Positions 1 through 9,339 of a stretch of 44,489 nt of DNA are shown here, in pieces (within the stretch, counting starts at the first letter, position 1; every line of letters begins with the position of its first letter). The notes beneath the pieces are model-generated. The model was not told the DNA's origin, made no database searches, and saw nothing but the letters and a program-made list of their open reading frames with translations. Position numbers and translations under genes: made by a program. Source of the DNA: an uncultured Alphaproteobacteria bacterium (GTDB lineage Bacteria > Pseudomonadota > Alphaproteobacteria > Rs-D84); NCBI GenBank assembly GCA_905236005.1, contig CAJONJ010000032.1, forward strand, positions 1 to 44,489, given 5' to 3'.

Positions 1-2
1 TG

Positions 3-611
3 GTGTCCGGTGTTATGCGTGACAGGGGGGTATTAGAAATCAATGACGATATAATTTATTCTGCACAATATCCGTTGCCTGATTGGGAACCAATGGGGGG
101 ATGGTCTATTGACAGGGCTTTGTTACTGGCAATTACTAAACAAGAAAGCGGTTTTAAACCAAATGCTAAATCTAATGCTGGTGCAAATGGTTTAATGCAG
201 ATTATGCCCAGTACTGCAAAACGTGTCGCACGTAAAAACGATGTAAAAATGTCTGATATAGATATGTCAAAACCTGAACATAATATGTTTTTGGGACAAC
301 AATATATTGTTGATTTGCTGTCGCATCAGATGATAAAAAATAATATTATTAAAATGTTGATAGCTTATAATGCAGGTATGGGAAATCTGGTGAAATTTGA
401 AAAAACTTTTTCAACGTCTGACCCATTATTGTATATTGAAAGTTTTCCTGCGTATGAAACACGTATGTATATTAAACGTGTGATGTCTAATTTATGGTTA
501 TATCGTGCTAGATTAAATCAACCTTTGACTTCGCTGACAGATTTAGCAGATGGACAATGGCCACGTTACAACAGTGAAGATGCGTATGTGTTGAATAAAT
601 CTTTTTTATAA
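3..611 (+). CDS. Lytic transglycosylase (SLT/Goose-lysozyme-like fold), 5' end probably truncated by window start
   Basis: Protein has ALLLAITKQESGFKPNAKSNAGANGLMQIMPSTAKRVA and AYNAGMGNL, typical of the SLT domain (E-S-x-F, GLMQIMP, AYNAG). ORF is open to the window edge. Confidence 0.9.
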   Translation: MSGVMRDRGVLEINDDIIYSAQYPLPDWEPMGGWSIDRALLLAITKQESGFKPNAKSNAGANGLMQIMPSTAKRVARKNDVKMSDIDMSKPEHNMFLGQQYIVDLLSHQMIKNNIIKMLIAYNAGMGNLVKFEKTFSTSDPLLYIESFPAYETRMYIKRVMSNLWLYRARLNQPLTSLTDLADGQWPRYNSEDAYVLNKSFL

Positions 612-629
612 TATACAAAGGGGGAAATT

Positions 630-1265
630 GTGCATAGTATTCCCGATTTTTCTATTGAATTAAATTGTGGTAAAAAAATAATAGCTGGTGTTGATGAAGC
701 AGGGCGTGGGCCTTTGTGTGGACCTGTGGTTGCAGGGGCTGTGATTTTTTTAAAACATGATTTTACGGATATGCCGTTGATTACTGATTCTAAACAAATG
801 ACTGCGAAACAGCGACAAATTGCGTATGATTGGATAATAAATAATTCTGATATAGTTTGGGGAATTGGTCAATGCAGTGCCCAAGAAATAGACGATATGA
901 ATATTTTGCAGGCATCATTGACGGCTATGAAACGTGCGGTTGGTGCATTAAATATGTCACCTGAATATTGTCTTGTTGATGGAAATAAAATGCCTGATAT
1001 GATGATAGGACAGCCAGTGGTAAAGGGCGACAGTGTATCTTTGTCTATTGCGGCAGCATCAATTATAGCAAAACAAACCAGAGATGCTATTATGTGCGAT
1101 TTGGCAAAACAGTTTCCGCAGTATGATTGGGATAAAAATGCGGGCTATCCAACGGCACAACATTTGCAAGCGATTGATAAATATGGTATAAATGAACATT
1201 ATAGAAAGACTTATCGTCCTGTGAAAGAAAGGCTGACAAAAAATGAAAACGATTCGCAATCTTAA
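630..1265 (+). CDS. rnhB: Ribonuclease HII
   Basis: IAGVDEAGRGPLCGPVVAGAVI and SIAAASIIAKQTRD motifs; GTG start with upstream AAGGGGGAA RBS. Confidence 0.96.
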   Translation: MHSIPDFSIELNCGKKIIAGVDEAGRGPLCGPVVAGAVIFLKHDFTDMPLITDSKQMTAKQRQIAYDWIINNSDIVWGIGQCSAQEIDDMNILQASLTAMKRAVGALNMSPEYCLVDGNKMPDMMIGQPVVKGDSVSLSIAAASIIAKQTRDAIMCDLAKQFPQYDWDKNAGYPTAQHLQAIDKYGINEHYRKTYRPVKERLTKNENDSQS

Positions 1266-2412
1266 AGGTATAAATGTTCGTGGCAAATACGTTTTGTTAC
1301 GTGATGATTTTAATGTTCAAATTGTTGATGGTGTAATTACGGATACTTTTCGTATAGATGCTGCGTTAAAGACGATTAAACGTTTATCTAAATCCGGTGC
1401 ACGTGTTGTTATTTGTTCACATCTGGGACGACCAAATGGAAAACGGGTTCCAGAATTGTCATTAAGAATTGTGGCAGAATATTTGAATATCCCATTTATT
1501 GATGATTGTTTAAGCAAAGATTTTTTGGGGACTATGAAAAATGGTGATGTGATATTATTGGAAAATTTACGGTTTTATAGTGGTGAAGAAAAAAATGAAA
1601 AATCATTTGCAAAAAAATTAGCAGATGGGTTTGATGTTTACGTAAATGATGCGTTTGCTGTGTCACATCGTAAGGCTGCCAGTGTTGTTGCGATTACAAA
1701 ATATTTACCGTCTTATGCGGGTGATTTGTTAAATAATGAAATAGAAAAACTTACTAATCTTTTACAAAATCCTAAAAAACCAATGGTTGCGTATATTGGC
1801 GGTGCAAAAATAGGAACAAAAATAAACGTATTAAAAAAATTGGTTAATATTGCAGATAAAATTGTTATTGGTGGTGCGATGGGGACAACTTTTAATTTTG
1901 CACTTGGGTTACCTGTGGGAAATTCTTTGTATGAACCAGAACAAATAAATAATGTTATGAAGATATTGAAATTGGCATATAAAAATAATTGTGAAATATT
2001 TCTGCCAATTGACAAAGGTGTTGGAAAAAAATTTGATAGAAATGAAAAACGTATAAATCGTGATGCGGGACAAATAATGGATGATGATGTAATCATGGAT
2101 GATGGGACAAAGACAACGCAACGAAACATAGATTTGCTGTGTGCGGCAAAAACTGTCATGTGGAATGGAACGTTTGGTATGGCAGAATGGGGCAAACGTT
2201 GGGGGTATTCGTCTTTTGAATTTGCAAAACATTTAGCAAAATTTTCTAAAATGAAAAAATTAACATCTGTTGTTGGTGGTGGTGATACAGTCGCAGCGAT
2301 TGATTTTTGTGATGTGCGTTCAGATATGGGATATGTGTCAACTGGTGGCGGTGCATTTTTAGAATTTATAGAAGGTAAAACATTACCGGGAATTAAAGCA
2401 TTGATGAAATAA
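1243..2412 (+). CDS. pgk: Phosphoglycerate kinase
   Basis: LRDDFNV, SHLGRPNG, YVNDAFAVSHRKAAS, GGAKIGTKI and STGGGAFLEFIEGKTLPGI are PGK signatures. Start overlaps the rnhB end by 23 bp. Confidence 0.97.
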   Translation: MKTIRNLKGINVRGKYVLLRDDFNVQIVDGVITDTFRIDAALKTIKRLSKSGARVVICSHLGRPNGKRVPELSLRIVAEYLNIPFIDDCLSKDFLGTMKNGDVILLENLRFYSGEEKNEKSFAKKLADGFDVYVNDAFAVSHRKAASVVAITKYLPSYAGDLLNNEIEKLTNLLQNPKKPMVAYIGGAKIGTKINVLKKLVNIADKIVIGGAMGTTFNFALGLPVGNSLYEPEQINNVMKILKLAYKNNCEIFLPIDKGVGKKFDRNEKRINRDAGQIMDDDVIMDDGTKTTQRNIDLLCAAKTVMWNGTFGMAEWGKRWGYSSFEFAKHLAKFSKMKKLTSVVGGGDTVAAIDFCDVRSDMGYVSTGGGAFLEFIEGKTLPGIKALMK

Positions 2413-2503
2413 TAAAACACTGTCGTGTTTGCTGGTGGGGTGTATTTTTCGTTAGAGTTTTACTTGTAAAAACCTAAAAAAGTCCTATTTATATACTATA
2501 AAA

Positions 2504-2533
2504 TTGGCGAATCGGATTATTTTGTGGTATAAT
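2504..2533 (+). promoter_or_regulatory. Candidate sigma70-type promoter of clpP (TTGGCG-N18-TATAAT)
   Basis: TTGGCG at 2504-2509 and TATAAT at 2528-2533, just upstream of clpP. Confidence 0.55.
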
Positions 2534-2558
2534 TCGGTGTAAAAAAGAGGTTTTTATT

Positions 2559-3140
2559 ATGTCATTGGTACCTATTGTTATAGAAGAATCACCAAAGGGT
2601 GAACGTTCTTTTGATATTTATTCTCGTTTGTTACGGGACAGAATTGTTATGGTTTCGGGGCCTATTGAATCTGCTATGGCAAATACTGTTATTGCACAAT
2701 TGTTGTTTTTGGAATCTGAAAATCCAAATGCTGATATTTCTATGTATATAAACACACCAGGGGGAGAGGTGTATGCTGGATTGGCAATCATGAATACAAT
2801 GCAATATATCAAACCAAATGTTTCAACTATCGGTATGGGATTGGTTGCATCAATGGGGTCTGTGCTGTTGGCTGCTGGGGAAAAGGGTAAACGTTTTGTT
2901 TTGCCAGATACTGCGGTTATGATACATCAACCATCAGCTGGAACGCAGGGTATGGTTACTGACATGGAAATTTCTTTGCGTGAAACACAACGTGTAAAAC
3001 AGTTATTGATTAAAAAAATGGCGGAATTTACCGGACACAAAGACAAAGAAGTTTTTGAAGCTATGGAACGTGATAATTGGATGGATGCAGAATCTGCCAA
3101 GAAATTCGGTTTAATTGATGGAATTTTAAAACGTAAATAA
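2559..3140 (+). CDS. clpP: ATP-dependent Clp protease proteolytic subunit
   Basis: [35 protein letters not shown] (active Ser) and MIHQPSAG (active His). Confidence 0.98.
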   Translation: MSLVPIVIEESPKGERSFDIYSRLLRDRIVMVSGPIESAMANTVIAQLLFLESENPNADISMYINTPGGEVYAGLAIMNTMQYIKPNVSTIGMGLVASMGSVLLAAGEKGKRFVLPDTAVMIHQPSAGTQGMVTDMEISLRETQRVKQLLIKKMAEFTGHKDKEVFEAMERDNWMDAESAKKFGLIDGILKRK

Positions 3141-3165
3141 TTTTATAATATCAGGGTTGTTAAAA

Positions 3166-4428
3166 ATGAGTGACGAAAAAAATCAGAAAACACCAGAAAA
3201 TGCACAACAGTTTTGTAGTTTCTGTGGTAAATCTGTATATGAAGTAAAAAAATTAGTCAGTGGTCGTAATGTTTGCATTTGTGATGAATGTATCAATTTA
3301 TGTAATGATATTATGGCTGATGATAAAAAGACTGCTATCAATCATGAAACCGAAAAATTGCCGACTCCATCACAAATTTATAAATATCTGAATGAATATG
3401 TGATTGGTCAAGATGATGCAAAACGGACATTGGCTGTGGCTGTTTATAATCATTACAAAAGAAACAGTGCATCAGTGGCTTCTAATGTAGAAATTCAAAA
3501 ATCAAATATTTTGATGATAGGTTCTACTGGTACTGGTAAAACTTTGTTTGCACAAACTTTGGCTCGTGTTTTAGATGTTCCATTTGCGATTGCAGATGCG
3601 ACAACTTTGACAGAAGCTGGTTATGTTGGTGATGATGTAGAATCTGTGTTGACTCGGTTATTACAAAACGCAAATTTTGATGTTGAACGTGCACAAAAAG
3701 GTATCATTTATATTGATGAAATTGATAAAATTTCTAGAAAATCTGAAAATCCATCTTTGACCAGAGATGTTTCAGGCGAAGGTGTTCAACAGGCTTTGTT
3801 GAAATTGATAGAAGGAACCATAGCTAACGTTCCTGCTGGGGGTGGTGGTCGTAAACACCCAGGGGAAGCAACTGTACAATTAGATACCAGCAAAATTTTA
3901 TTCATTTGTGGCGGTGCATTTGATGGTCTGAACAAGATTATAGCAAACAGAACTGCTGCACGTGCGGGTATTGGTTTTGGTGCAGATGTTTCTGATAAAA
4001 AAGAACGTGAAGAAAAAAATAGATTGTCCGAAGTGCAATCTGGGGATTTGGTGAAATTTGGTATTATCCCAGAATTAATAGGGCGTCTGCCTGTTGTTAC
4101 AACATTAGAAGCTTTGGATGAAGCTGCGTTGGTTAAAATTTTGACAGAACCTAAAAATGCGATTGTGAAACAATATGCTGCGATGCTGGAAATGGATGGA
4201 ATAAAACTGACTGTTACCAAAGATGGATTGTCTGCAATAGCAAAGATGGCAGTGGAACGTAAAACAGGGGCTCGTGGGTTGCGTTCTATTCTGGAAAAGA
4301 TTTTATTACAACCTATGTTTGAAGCACCAGATAAAAATGGTTTGCAAGAAATAGTTATAGACGCAGATGTTGTAAATGGTAAAAAGGCACCTGTGGAAAT
4401 ATATGCAGAAAGTAAAAAGGTTGCATAA
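3166..4428 (+). CDS. clpX: ATP-dependent Clp protease ATP-binding subunit ClpX
   Basis: N-terminal zinc-binding C-x2-C...C-x2-C ([17 protein letters not shown]), Walker A GSTGTGKT, and the Clp[10 protein letters not shown]-like and RGLRSILE motifs. ATG at 3166 preferred to the upstream TTG. Confidence 0.98.
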   Translation: MSDEKNQKTPENAQQFCSFCGKSVYEVKKLVSGRNVCICDECINLCNDIMADDKKTAINHETEKLPTPSQIYKYLNEYVIGQDDAKRTLAVAVYNHYKRNSASVASNVEIQKSNILMIGSTGTGKTLFAQTLARVLDVPFAIADATTLTEAGYVGDDVESVLTRLLQNANFDVERAQKGIIYIDEIDKISRKSENPSLTRDVSGEGVQQALLKLIEGTIANVPAGGGGRKHPGEATVQLDTSKILFICGGAFDGLNKIIANRTAARAGIGFGADVSDKKEREEKNRLSEVQSGDLVKFGIIPELIGRLPVVTTLEALDEAALVKILTEPKNAIVKQYAAMLEMDGIKLTVTKDGLSAIAKMAVERKTGARGLRSILEKILLQPMFEAPDKNGLQEIVIDADVVNGKKAPVEIYAESKKVA

Positions 4429-4444
4429 GATAAAAAACCAAAAT

Positions 4445-4469
4445 AAAAACCGATATTAAATCGGTTTTT
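4445..4469. terminator. Bidirectional intrinsic terminator between convergent genes
   Basis: AAAAACCGAT-attaa-ATCGGTTTTT; lies between clpX (+) and the Cys-rich gene (-). Confidence 0.8.
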
Positions 4470-6729
4470 ATTTTGGTTTACAATATCCCCATAATTTATT
4501 TGTTCCTGTTTCTGTGTAAAATGAAATCAGTAACGTATCGTTTGTTACGTCATGACGACCATCATAATTATTATCTTGCCATGCAGTAGGAACCCAAATT
4601 CCATTAAATTTATCACATTCTTTGGATAATTCATTTGATAAACTAGAACGTAATGTTGCCATGGTTGATTCTACATCAGACATTATAGTTGCAGGTAATA
4701 CGGTGTCCATTGTTTGTGTTGAACGAATACAGTTTTGTAATGCCTGACGGACCAGCATATGATATATACTGCCGATATAATTTATACCACATTGGGCGTA
4801 TAAGGGGTTATCAGCTTGTTTTATTGCTTTTGCTGTTCCACCAGGACAATAATCATCTGGATTACAAACTTTACAGTTATTATTTTCTAGGTAATATCCC
4901 ATATGACAACTAAGATAGTGTCGAGGGGAGTTATCATATGTCCAAGGTGGAAGAACATTATATGTAATGTTTGTTGTGTAACTAGTCAAGATATCATACT
5001 GTTCAAATGGATTTATAGTTTCTTTGTTGCATTTTGGATTATTTGCGTAACGAATTTCCCCAGGGGCAAATGACCGACAACTATATGGCCATGAATGTTC
5101 TGTGTCACTGGCGGCAACAGCACATTTTTTCTTTATATATTCTGATAGTATATCTGAACAAGATTGTGCAATGTTTGCATCAGTGATACCCGTCATTGTT
5201 GACACTAACAATTCAAGTCCTTCTGGGCCACCACCATATAAATTGCTGCATGTATTCAATTTTTCTGTGCATAATTGTTCTGATAATTCTAAGGTGTTTC
5301 GTGCAGATATTTCTGATGCATTATCAGCATATGCTTGCAAATCTTCTGATTTATGTAAATAACATTCATTGACTACTTTTAAACAATCATTTTTAACGTC
5401 TTGAACACGTTTTTGTTGTGCCTGAGATATTTCAACCAAAGCTTGACGTAAAAATTCATCCCATACGTTATCTGCGACATCACGACACACGTCTAATGTT
5501 TGTTGTGCGAATTTTTGTTTTTTGTTCAGCAGATTTATAACAGCTGTATTTTTGCTGTTTTTTAATATATCGCCAGATAAAGATATTTGATTTACAAATT
5601 GATAAAAATTCTGAGAATAAATTGGTTTCCCAGTAGTTATATCAAGATATTTACCTGTAAAATCTAAACAGTGAACATAATTTTCACCACATGCTGTATC
5701 TGTTGTGATATCTTGTCTGACATTTGCAATACAATCGTTTATAGATAATGAATTATGTGCATTATAATTTTCAAGGCGTGCATCTTGCATTTCATGTCTG
5801 GTTGTACGAATTGCTGCATTAGCATTTATTGTATTTGTATTTATTGTTGCAGCCACTGCTTCGCAATCGTTTTCAATATACATACCATACGCAGATGCAA
5901 CCATTTTTAAATCAGATGCAATACATTGACCCTTTACCGTTTCATAACATTGTGCATTTACAGCATTATATAAATCTTCACCAGATAATGTTGATATATC
6001 ATACCCACGAATTAAATCTGTGGTCTGCCAGACGGCTTTGATGTCACCAGCAATATCCAAAGTACCTTGGGTTGATAAACTGTTTTGTTTTGTTTTAGTT
6101 AAAACATCCCTGATGTTATTTAGTTTTTGTGCACTGTTAGATTTGTCTTTTTTGATTCCTGTTTCACCATCAGATGCAGTTTGCATAGCAATAACTTCTT
6201 CTGCGGTTTTAGAAATAGCATCTATGTTTATGTCTTTGAAATCTTGTAGACTGGTTGCGGTTTGTGATAATGAACGTTCTTGTTCTTGGATTTTTTGTAA
6301 TCTAGAAGAACATACACATCTGCGATATGTTGTATTTTGATTTGCACAAAATTGATCCATGCATGTAAAATATGCATCACGACAAGTTGTATAATTATTG
6401 CTGAATGTTTTTGTAGACACATTTGCAACACTGGCTGTGCGGACAGCACGTTTGGGTGTTGCGGTTCTGGCTGATATTGTTTTTGTGTTTCCAGAACGTG
6501 CGGATATTGTTTTAACAGCTGTGCGACTGGCTGTGTGTTTGTTTGTTGTTGGAATTCGTGCAGTAGCAGAACGATTTATTACAGATTTAGAACGATTTGT
6601 TGTTTGTCTGGCTGTTAAGTTATTGTTTTGTGTGTCGGTTCGTATAGTTGCATTAGATGAACGTAAATTTGCACCCTGTGCACAAGTGCACAAAAATACC
6701 CCTAGAAAAATCAGACAAATCCTTTTCAT
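4468..6729 (-). CDS. Large exported cysteine-rich protein, paralogue A of a three-member family
   Basis: N-terminal signal peptide MKRICLIFLGVFLCTCAQGA; T/R-rich linker; module CRDAYFTCMDQFCANQNTTYRRCVCS; C-terminal CHMGYYLENNNCKVCNPDDYCPGGT. Shares Cys spacing with ORFs 7219-9321 and 9340-11793. Confidence 0.85.
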   Translation of the reverse strand: MKRICLIFLGVFLCTCAQGANLRSSNATIRTDTQNNNLTARQTTNRSKSVINRSATARIPTTNKHTASRTAVKTISARSGNTKTISARTATPKRAVRTASVANVSTKTFSNNYTTCRDAYFTCMDQFCANQNTTYRRCVCSSRLQKIQEQERSLSQTATSLQDFKDINIDAISKTAEEVIAMQTASDGETGIKKDKSNSAQKLNNIRDVLTKTKQNSLSTQGTLDIAGDIKAVWQTTDLIRGYDISTLSGEDLYNAVNAQCYETVKGQCIASDLKMVASAYGMYIENDCEAVAATINTNTINANAAIRTTRHEMQDARLENYNAHNSLSINDCIANVRQDITTDTACGENYVHCLDFTGKYLDITTGKPIYSQNFYQFVNQISLSGDILKNSKNTAVINLLNKKQKFAQQTLDVCRDVADNVWDEFLRQALVEISQAQQKRVQDVKNDCLKVVNECYLHKSEDLQAYADNASEISARNTLELSEQLCTEKLNTCSNLYGGGPEGLELLVSTMTGITDANIAQSCSDILSEYIKKKCAVAASDTEHSWPYSCRSFAPGEIRYANNPKCNKETINPFEQYDILTSYTTNITYNVLPPWTYDNSPRHYLSCHMGYYLENNNCKVCNPDDYCPGGTAKAIKQADNPLYAQCGINYIGSIYHMLVRQALQNCIRSTQTMDTVLPATIMSDVESTMATLRSSLSNELSKECDKFNGIWVPTAWQDNNYDGRHDVTNDTLLISFYTETGTNKLWGYCKPK

Positions 6730-6794
6730 TCCTTACTTTATATAAATAATAGCAAAAATAGAATATTTTTAGCAAGAGTTTTTATAATATAAAA

Positions 6795-6830
6795 ATAAAA
6801 AAATCCACATTTTTTTTGTGGATTTTTTTA
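6795..6830 (-). terminator. Intrinsic terminator downstream of infA
   Basis: AAAAAATCCACA-tttttt-TGTGGATTTTTTTA hairpin with flanking A/T runs. Confidence 0.75.
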
Positions 6831-7082
6831 TTGGTGATTTTGATTTCCGTCATTGGATGCATGTGTGCGTTCTACAAATGTAATGCGTCCTTTGTCTAAA
6901 TCATAGGGTGTCATTTCAACATGAACTTTTTCACCAACGTTAACCCAAATACGTGCTTTACGCATTTTGCCACATACAGTTGCTAATATAACATGACCGT
7001 TTTCTAAACGGACGCGGAACATAGTATTTGGTAATCTTTCTTCTACTGTGCCAGAAAACACAATAACATCATCTTTTGCCAT
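6828..7082 (-). CDS. infA: Translation initiation factor IF-1
   Basis: [29 protein letters not shown]...[15 protein letters not shown] is canonical IF-1, with a short C-terminal extension. Confidence 0.97.
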   Translation of the reverse strand: MAKDDVIVFSGTVEERLPNTMFRVRLENGHVILATVCGKMRKARIWVNVGEKVHVEMTPYDLDKGRITFVERTHASNDGNQNHQ

Positions 7083-7218
7083 AAATTAAAACCTTTGTTT
7101 TGTTTGTGTTGTAATTCTAATCGGATAGTTATGTTTTTGCAAGTATTTTTTATTTTTATCTGCTTGCAAAGAAGCATGTTTTTTGATAGAATAAAATCAA
7201 AATGTGAGGGCATATCAA

Positions 7219-9321
7219 ATGAAAAAAAATATGGTTTTCTTGTTTATGCTGGTATTGCCAGCCGTTGCTTTTGGTGCAGGGCGTGGTGATGGCAGTGCAC
7301 GAATTGGTATGAACAGAGGGGGGCAGGCAGCGGTCAGAATACCGAGTAGTTCATCACATATTACAGAGCTTGGTGTCAGTGCTGATAATGGGACGACAGC
7401 GACTGTTGAAAATAATTCAGAATCTGAAAAAGAAAGTGGTGATTGTCGTGATGCGTATCGTGAATGTATGGATAATTTTTGTTTGCTAGATGAAAATCAG
7501 GGTGAACGTTGTGCGTGTTCTAATAATATCAACAGGGCAAAAAATAAATTACAAGAAGTATTGGATATTCAGGCAGAGGCAGATAAGTTATTTTCAGAGG
7601 GTGTTGAACGTGAAAAATTGGGGGCAAAGGCTCGTTTAGTGTTTACTGAATCAACGACCGGTAATTCCAAAGTGTCTGGAAAAACGTTTATGTCTTGGTT
7701 GTCTGGTGTTGATGAAGACGGTGAAGTTGGTGAAGATACTGAAATGGGTGATGCTTTGTATAGTATGGCTGCTTCATTTTGTGCCAGCGAATTAGGATCT
7801 TGTGCTGACAAAGCTGAAATGGAAGAAATGCTGTATGTAAGAACGATTGCACAAGATTGCAAAAATTATGATGCTTATTTAAAAGAACAAAAAGCAAATG
7901 CAGAATCTAATAAGCGAATCGCAGAATCTGCTGTGCGTAATGCTCGTTTAGGTGAGTTGAATACGACAAACAAATATAATCGTGGAACATGTTTGTTAGC
8001 ATTCCGTTCATGTGTTGCTGATACGGGGGGGTGTGGTGCGAATTTTGAAAATTGTTTAGATGCTAAATTATTAGAACGTCGTTCAAATGCATGTGAAAAT
8101 ATATTGGATCAATGTATGGCTGTGCGTGATGATGTTAAAAAAGATTGGGAAGAAGAATCAAAAAGTATCCTGGTTGAAGCTGCTAAGTATGCAGATAAAA
8201 ATGAAAGGGCGACTTGTTTGGCTCGGGTTCAATATTGTTTGGAAGATAGTTGTTCTACATCAACCAATGCAGAATGTTTAACAGACGTCAATGTGGCGGC
8301 TGGTATTTGTCCTGTGATTACAGAATGTGACAATAAAATACCTGGTTTTCAGGCTGTGGTAAATGATAAATTGGGATTTTTGCGAACAAAGTTTTGTGAA
8401 AATGATATTGATAAATGTTTAAAAGACAGATGTGGTGTGGATTTTACCAAGCCAGAATGTATTGGTAAAAAACCATATGAAATTGCTGAATTGTGTCCAC
8501 AAAGCATGTTTCCATCTTGTAAAAATGCAGAGCAATTTGACATAATTGTCCAGTCTGCGATGTTGCAAATGGATTATCAGATGTTGCAAGGTTGTATAAA
8601 TTATTTCAGTGAAAAATTATCAGCTGTTTGTGGAACAGATATGAAATGTTTGCCTGTGAATAAAGCAGTTACATCTTTGAATAAATTACCCAGTTCGGAT
8701 GCTGGATTGGCAGCATTACGTGACAGTGTTATCAGTGGCAGTGATGCTGACGTAGAAGTGTTCTTTAAACAATTTGAACAAGACAAAACTGTTGCTGCGT
8801 GTGCGGACAGTCAAAGCACACCATCAAAACGGTTAAGTGGAAAAACATCTTTGTCGGACAGTGTTTTCAATACGGCAAAATTGTTAGCAAAAATGTCTGC
8901 TGAAAATCGTAATTTACGTGAGTTGGATAGCAAAATAGCACAATTAACACGTGAAAAAGATGTTGAAACTGCTAAAAAGGCTTGTCTGACTACATATAAA
9001 AAAGAAAGTCCAGAAGATTCAAAAAGTAATTACACGTATATTAAAAGTGTGAATTTTGAACCGAGTTTAAGAAATTGCCATGTTTGTCGTGTACAGCAGG
9101 TTTGTGAAGAAGGTGGTCAATCCAAAGCTGCTGGTGCTCTGATGGCTGGTGCAGGTGGTATGTCAGCTGGTGCCGCAATGGGAACTAAGATAAGCCCGGG
9201 ATGGGGAACAGCAATTGGGGGTGCGGTTGGTCTGGTTGGTGCTGGTGCTTTGGGTGCTATGGCCAGTGGTAAAAAGAAATTCTGTCAGGAATTGGAAGCC
9301 TGTGAAGATATAAATATGTAA
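7219..9321 (+). CDS. Large exported cysteine-rich protein, paralogue B, with C-terminal Gly/Ala-rich (glycine-zipper-like) segment
   Basis: Signal peptide MKKNMVFLFMLVLPAVAFGA from ATG 7219 (the track's GTG 7204 is a less likely start); module CRDAYRECMDNFCLLDENQGERCACS; 36 Cys counted by eye; C-terminal AGALMAGAGGMSAGAAMG...GGAVGLVGAGALGAMASG. Confidence 0.85.
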   Translation: MKKNMVFLFMLVLPAVAFGAGRGDGSARIGMNRGGQAAVRIPSSSSHITELGVSADNGTTATVENNSESEKESGDCRDAYRECMDNFCLLDENQGERCACSNNINRAKNKLQEVLDIQAEADKLFSEGVEREKLGAKARLVFTESTTGNSKVSGKTFMSWLSGVDEDGEVGEDTEMGDALYSMAASFCASELGSCADKAEMEEMLYVRTIAQDCKNYDAYLKEQKANAESNKRIAESAVRNARLGELNTTNKYNRGTCLLAFRSCVADTGGCGANFENCLDAKLLERRSNACENILDQCMAVRDDVKKDWEEESKSILVEAAKYADKNERATCLARVQYCLEDSCSTSTNAECLTDVNVAAGICPVITECDNKIPGFQAVVNDKLGFLRTKFCENDIDKCLKDRCGVDFTKPECIGKKPYEIAELCPQSMFPSCKNAEQFDIIVQSAMLQMDYQMLQGCINYFSEKLSAVCGTDMKCLPVNKAVTSLNKLPSSDAGLAALRDSVISGSDADVEVFFKQFEQDKTVAACADSQSTPSKRLSGKTSLSDSVFNTAKLLAKMSAENRNLRELDSKIAQLTREKDVETAKKACLTTYKKESPEDSKSNYTYIKSVNFEPSLRNCHVCRVQQVCEEGGQSKAAGALMAGAGGMSAGAAMGTKISPGWGTAIGGAVGLVGAGALGAMASGKKKFCQELEACEDINM

Positions 9322-9339
9322 AACTTAAGGAAAACACAA

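Noticed and set aside
1713-2420. Long antisense ORF (235 aa) opposite pgk
   Set aside because: The sense strand is clearly pgk; the antisense ORF has no recognisable domain and no RBS, and is an expected by-product of AT-rich codon usage.
7444-7530. Mitochondrial CHCH / twin CX9C homology for the Cys module
   Set aside because: Spacing here is C-x6-C-x4-C-x9-C-x-C, not paired CX9C or CX3C; similarity is limited to being cysteine-rich.
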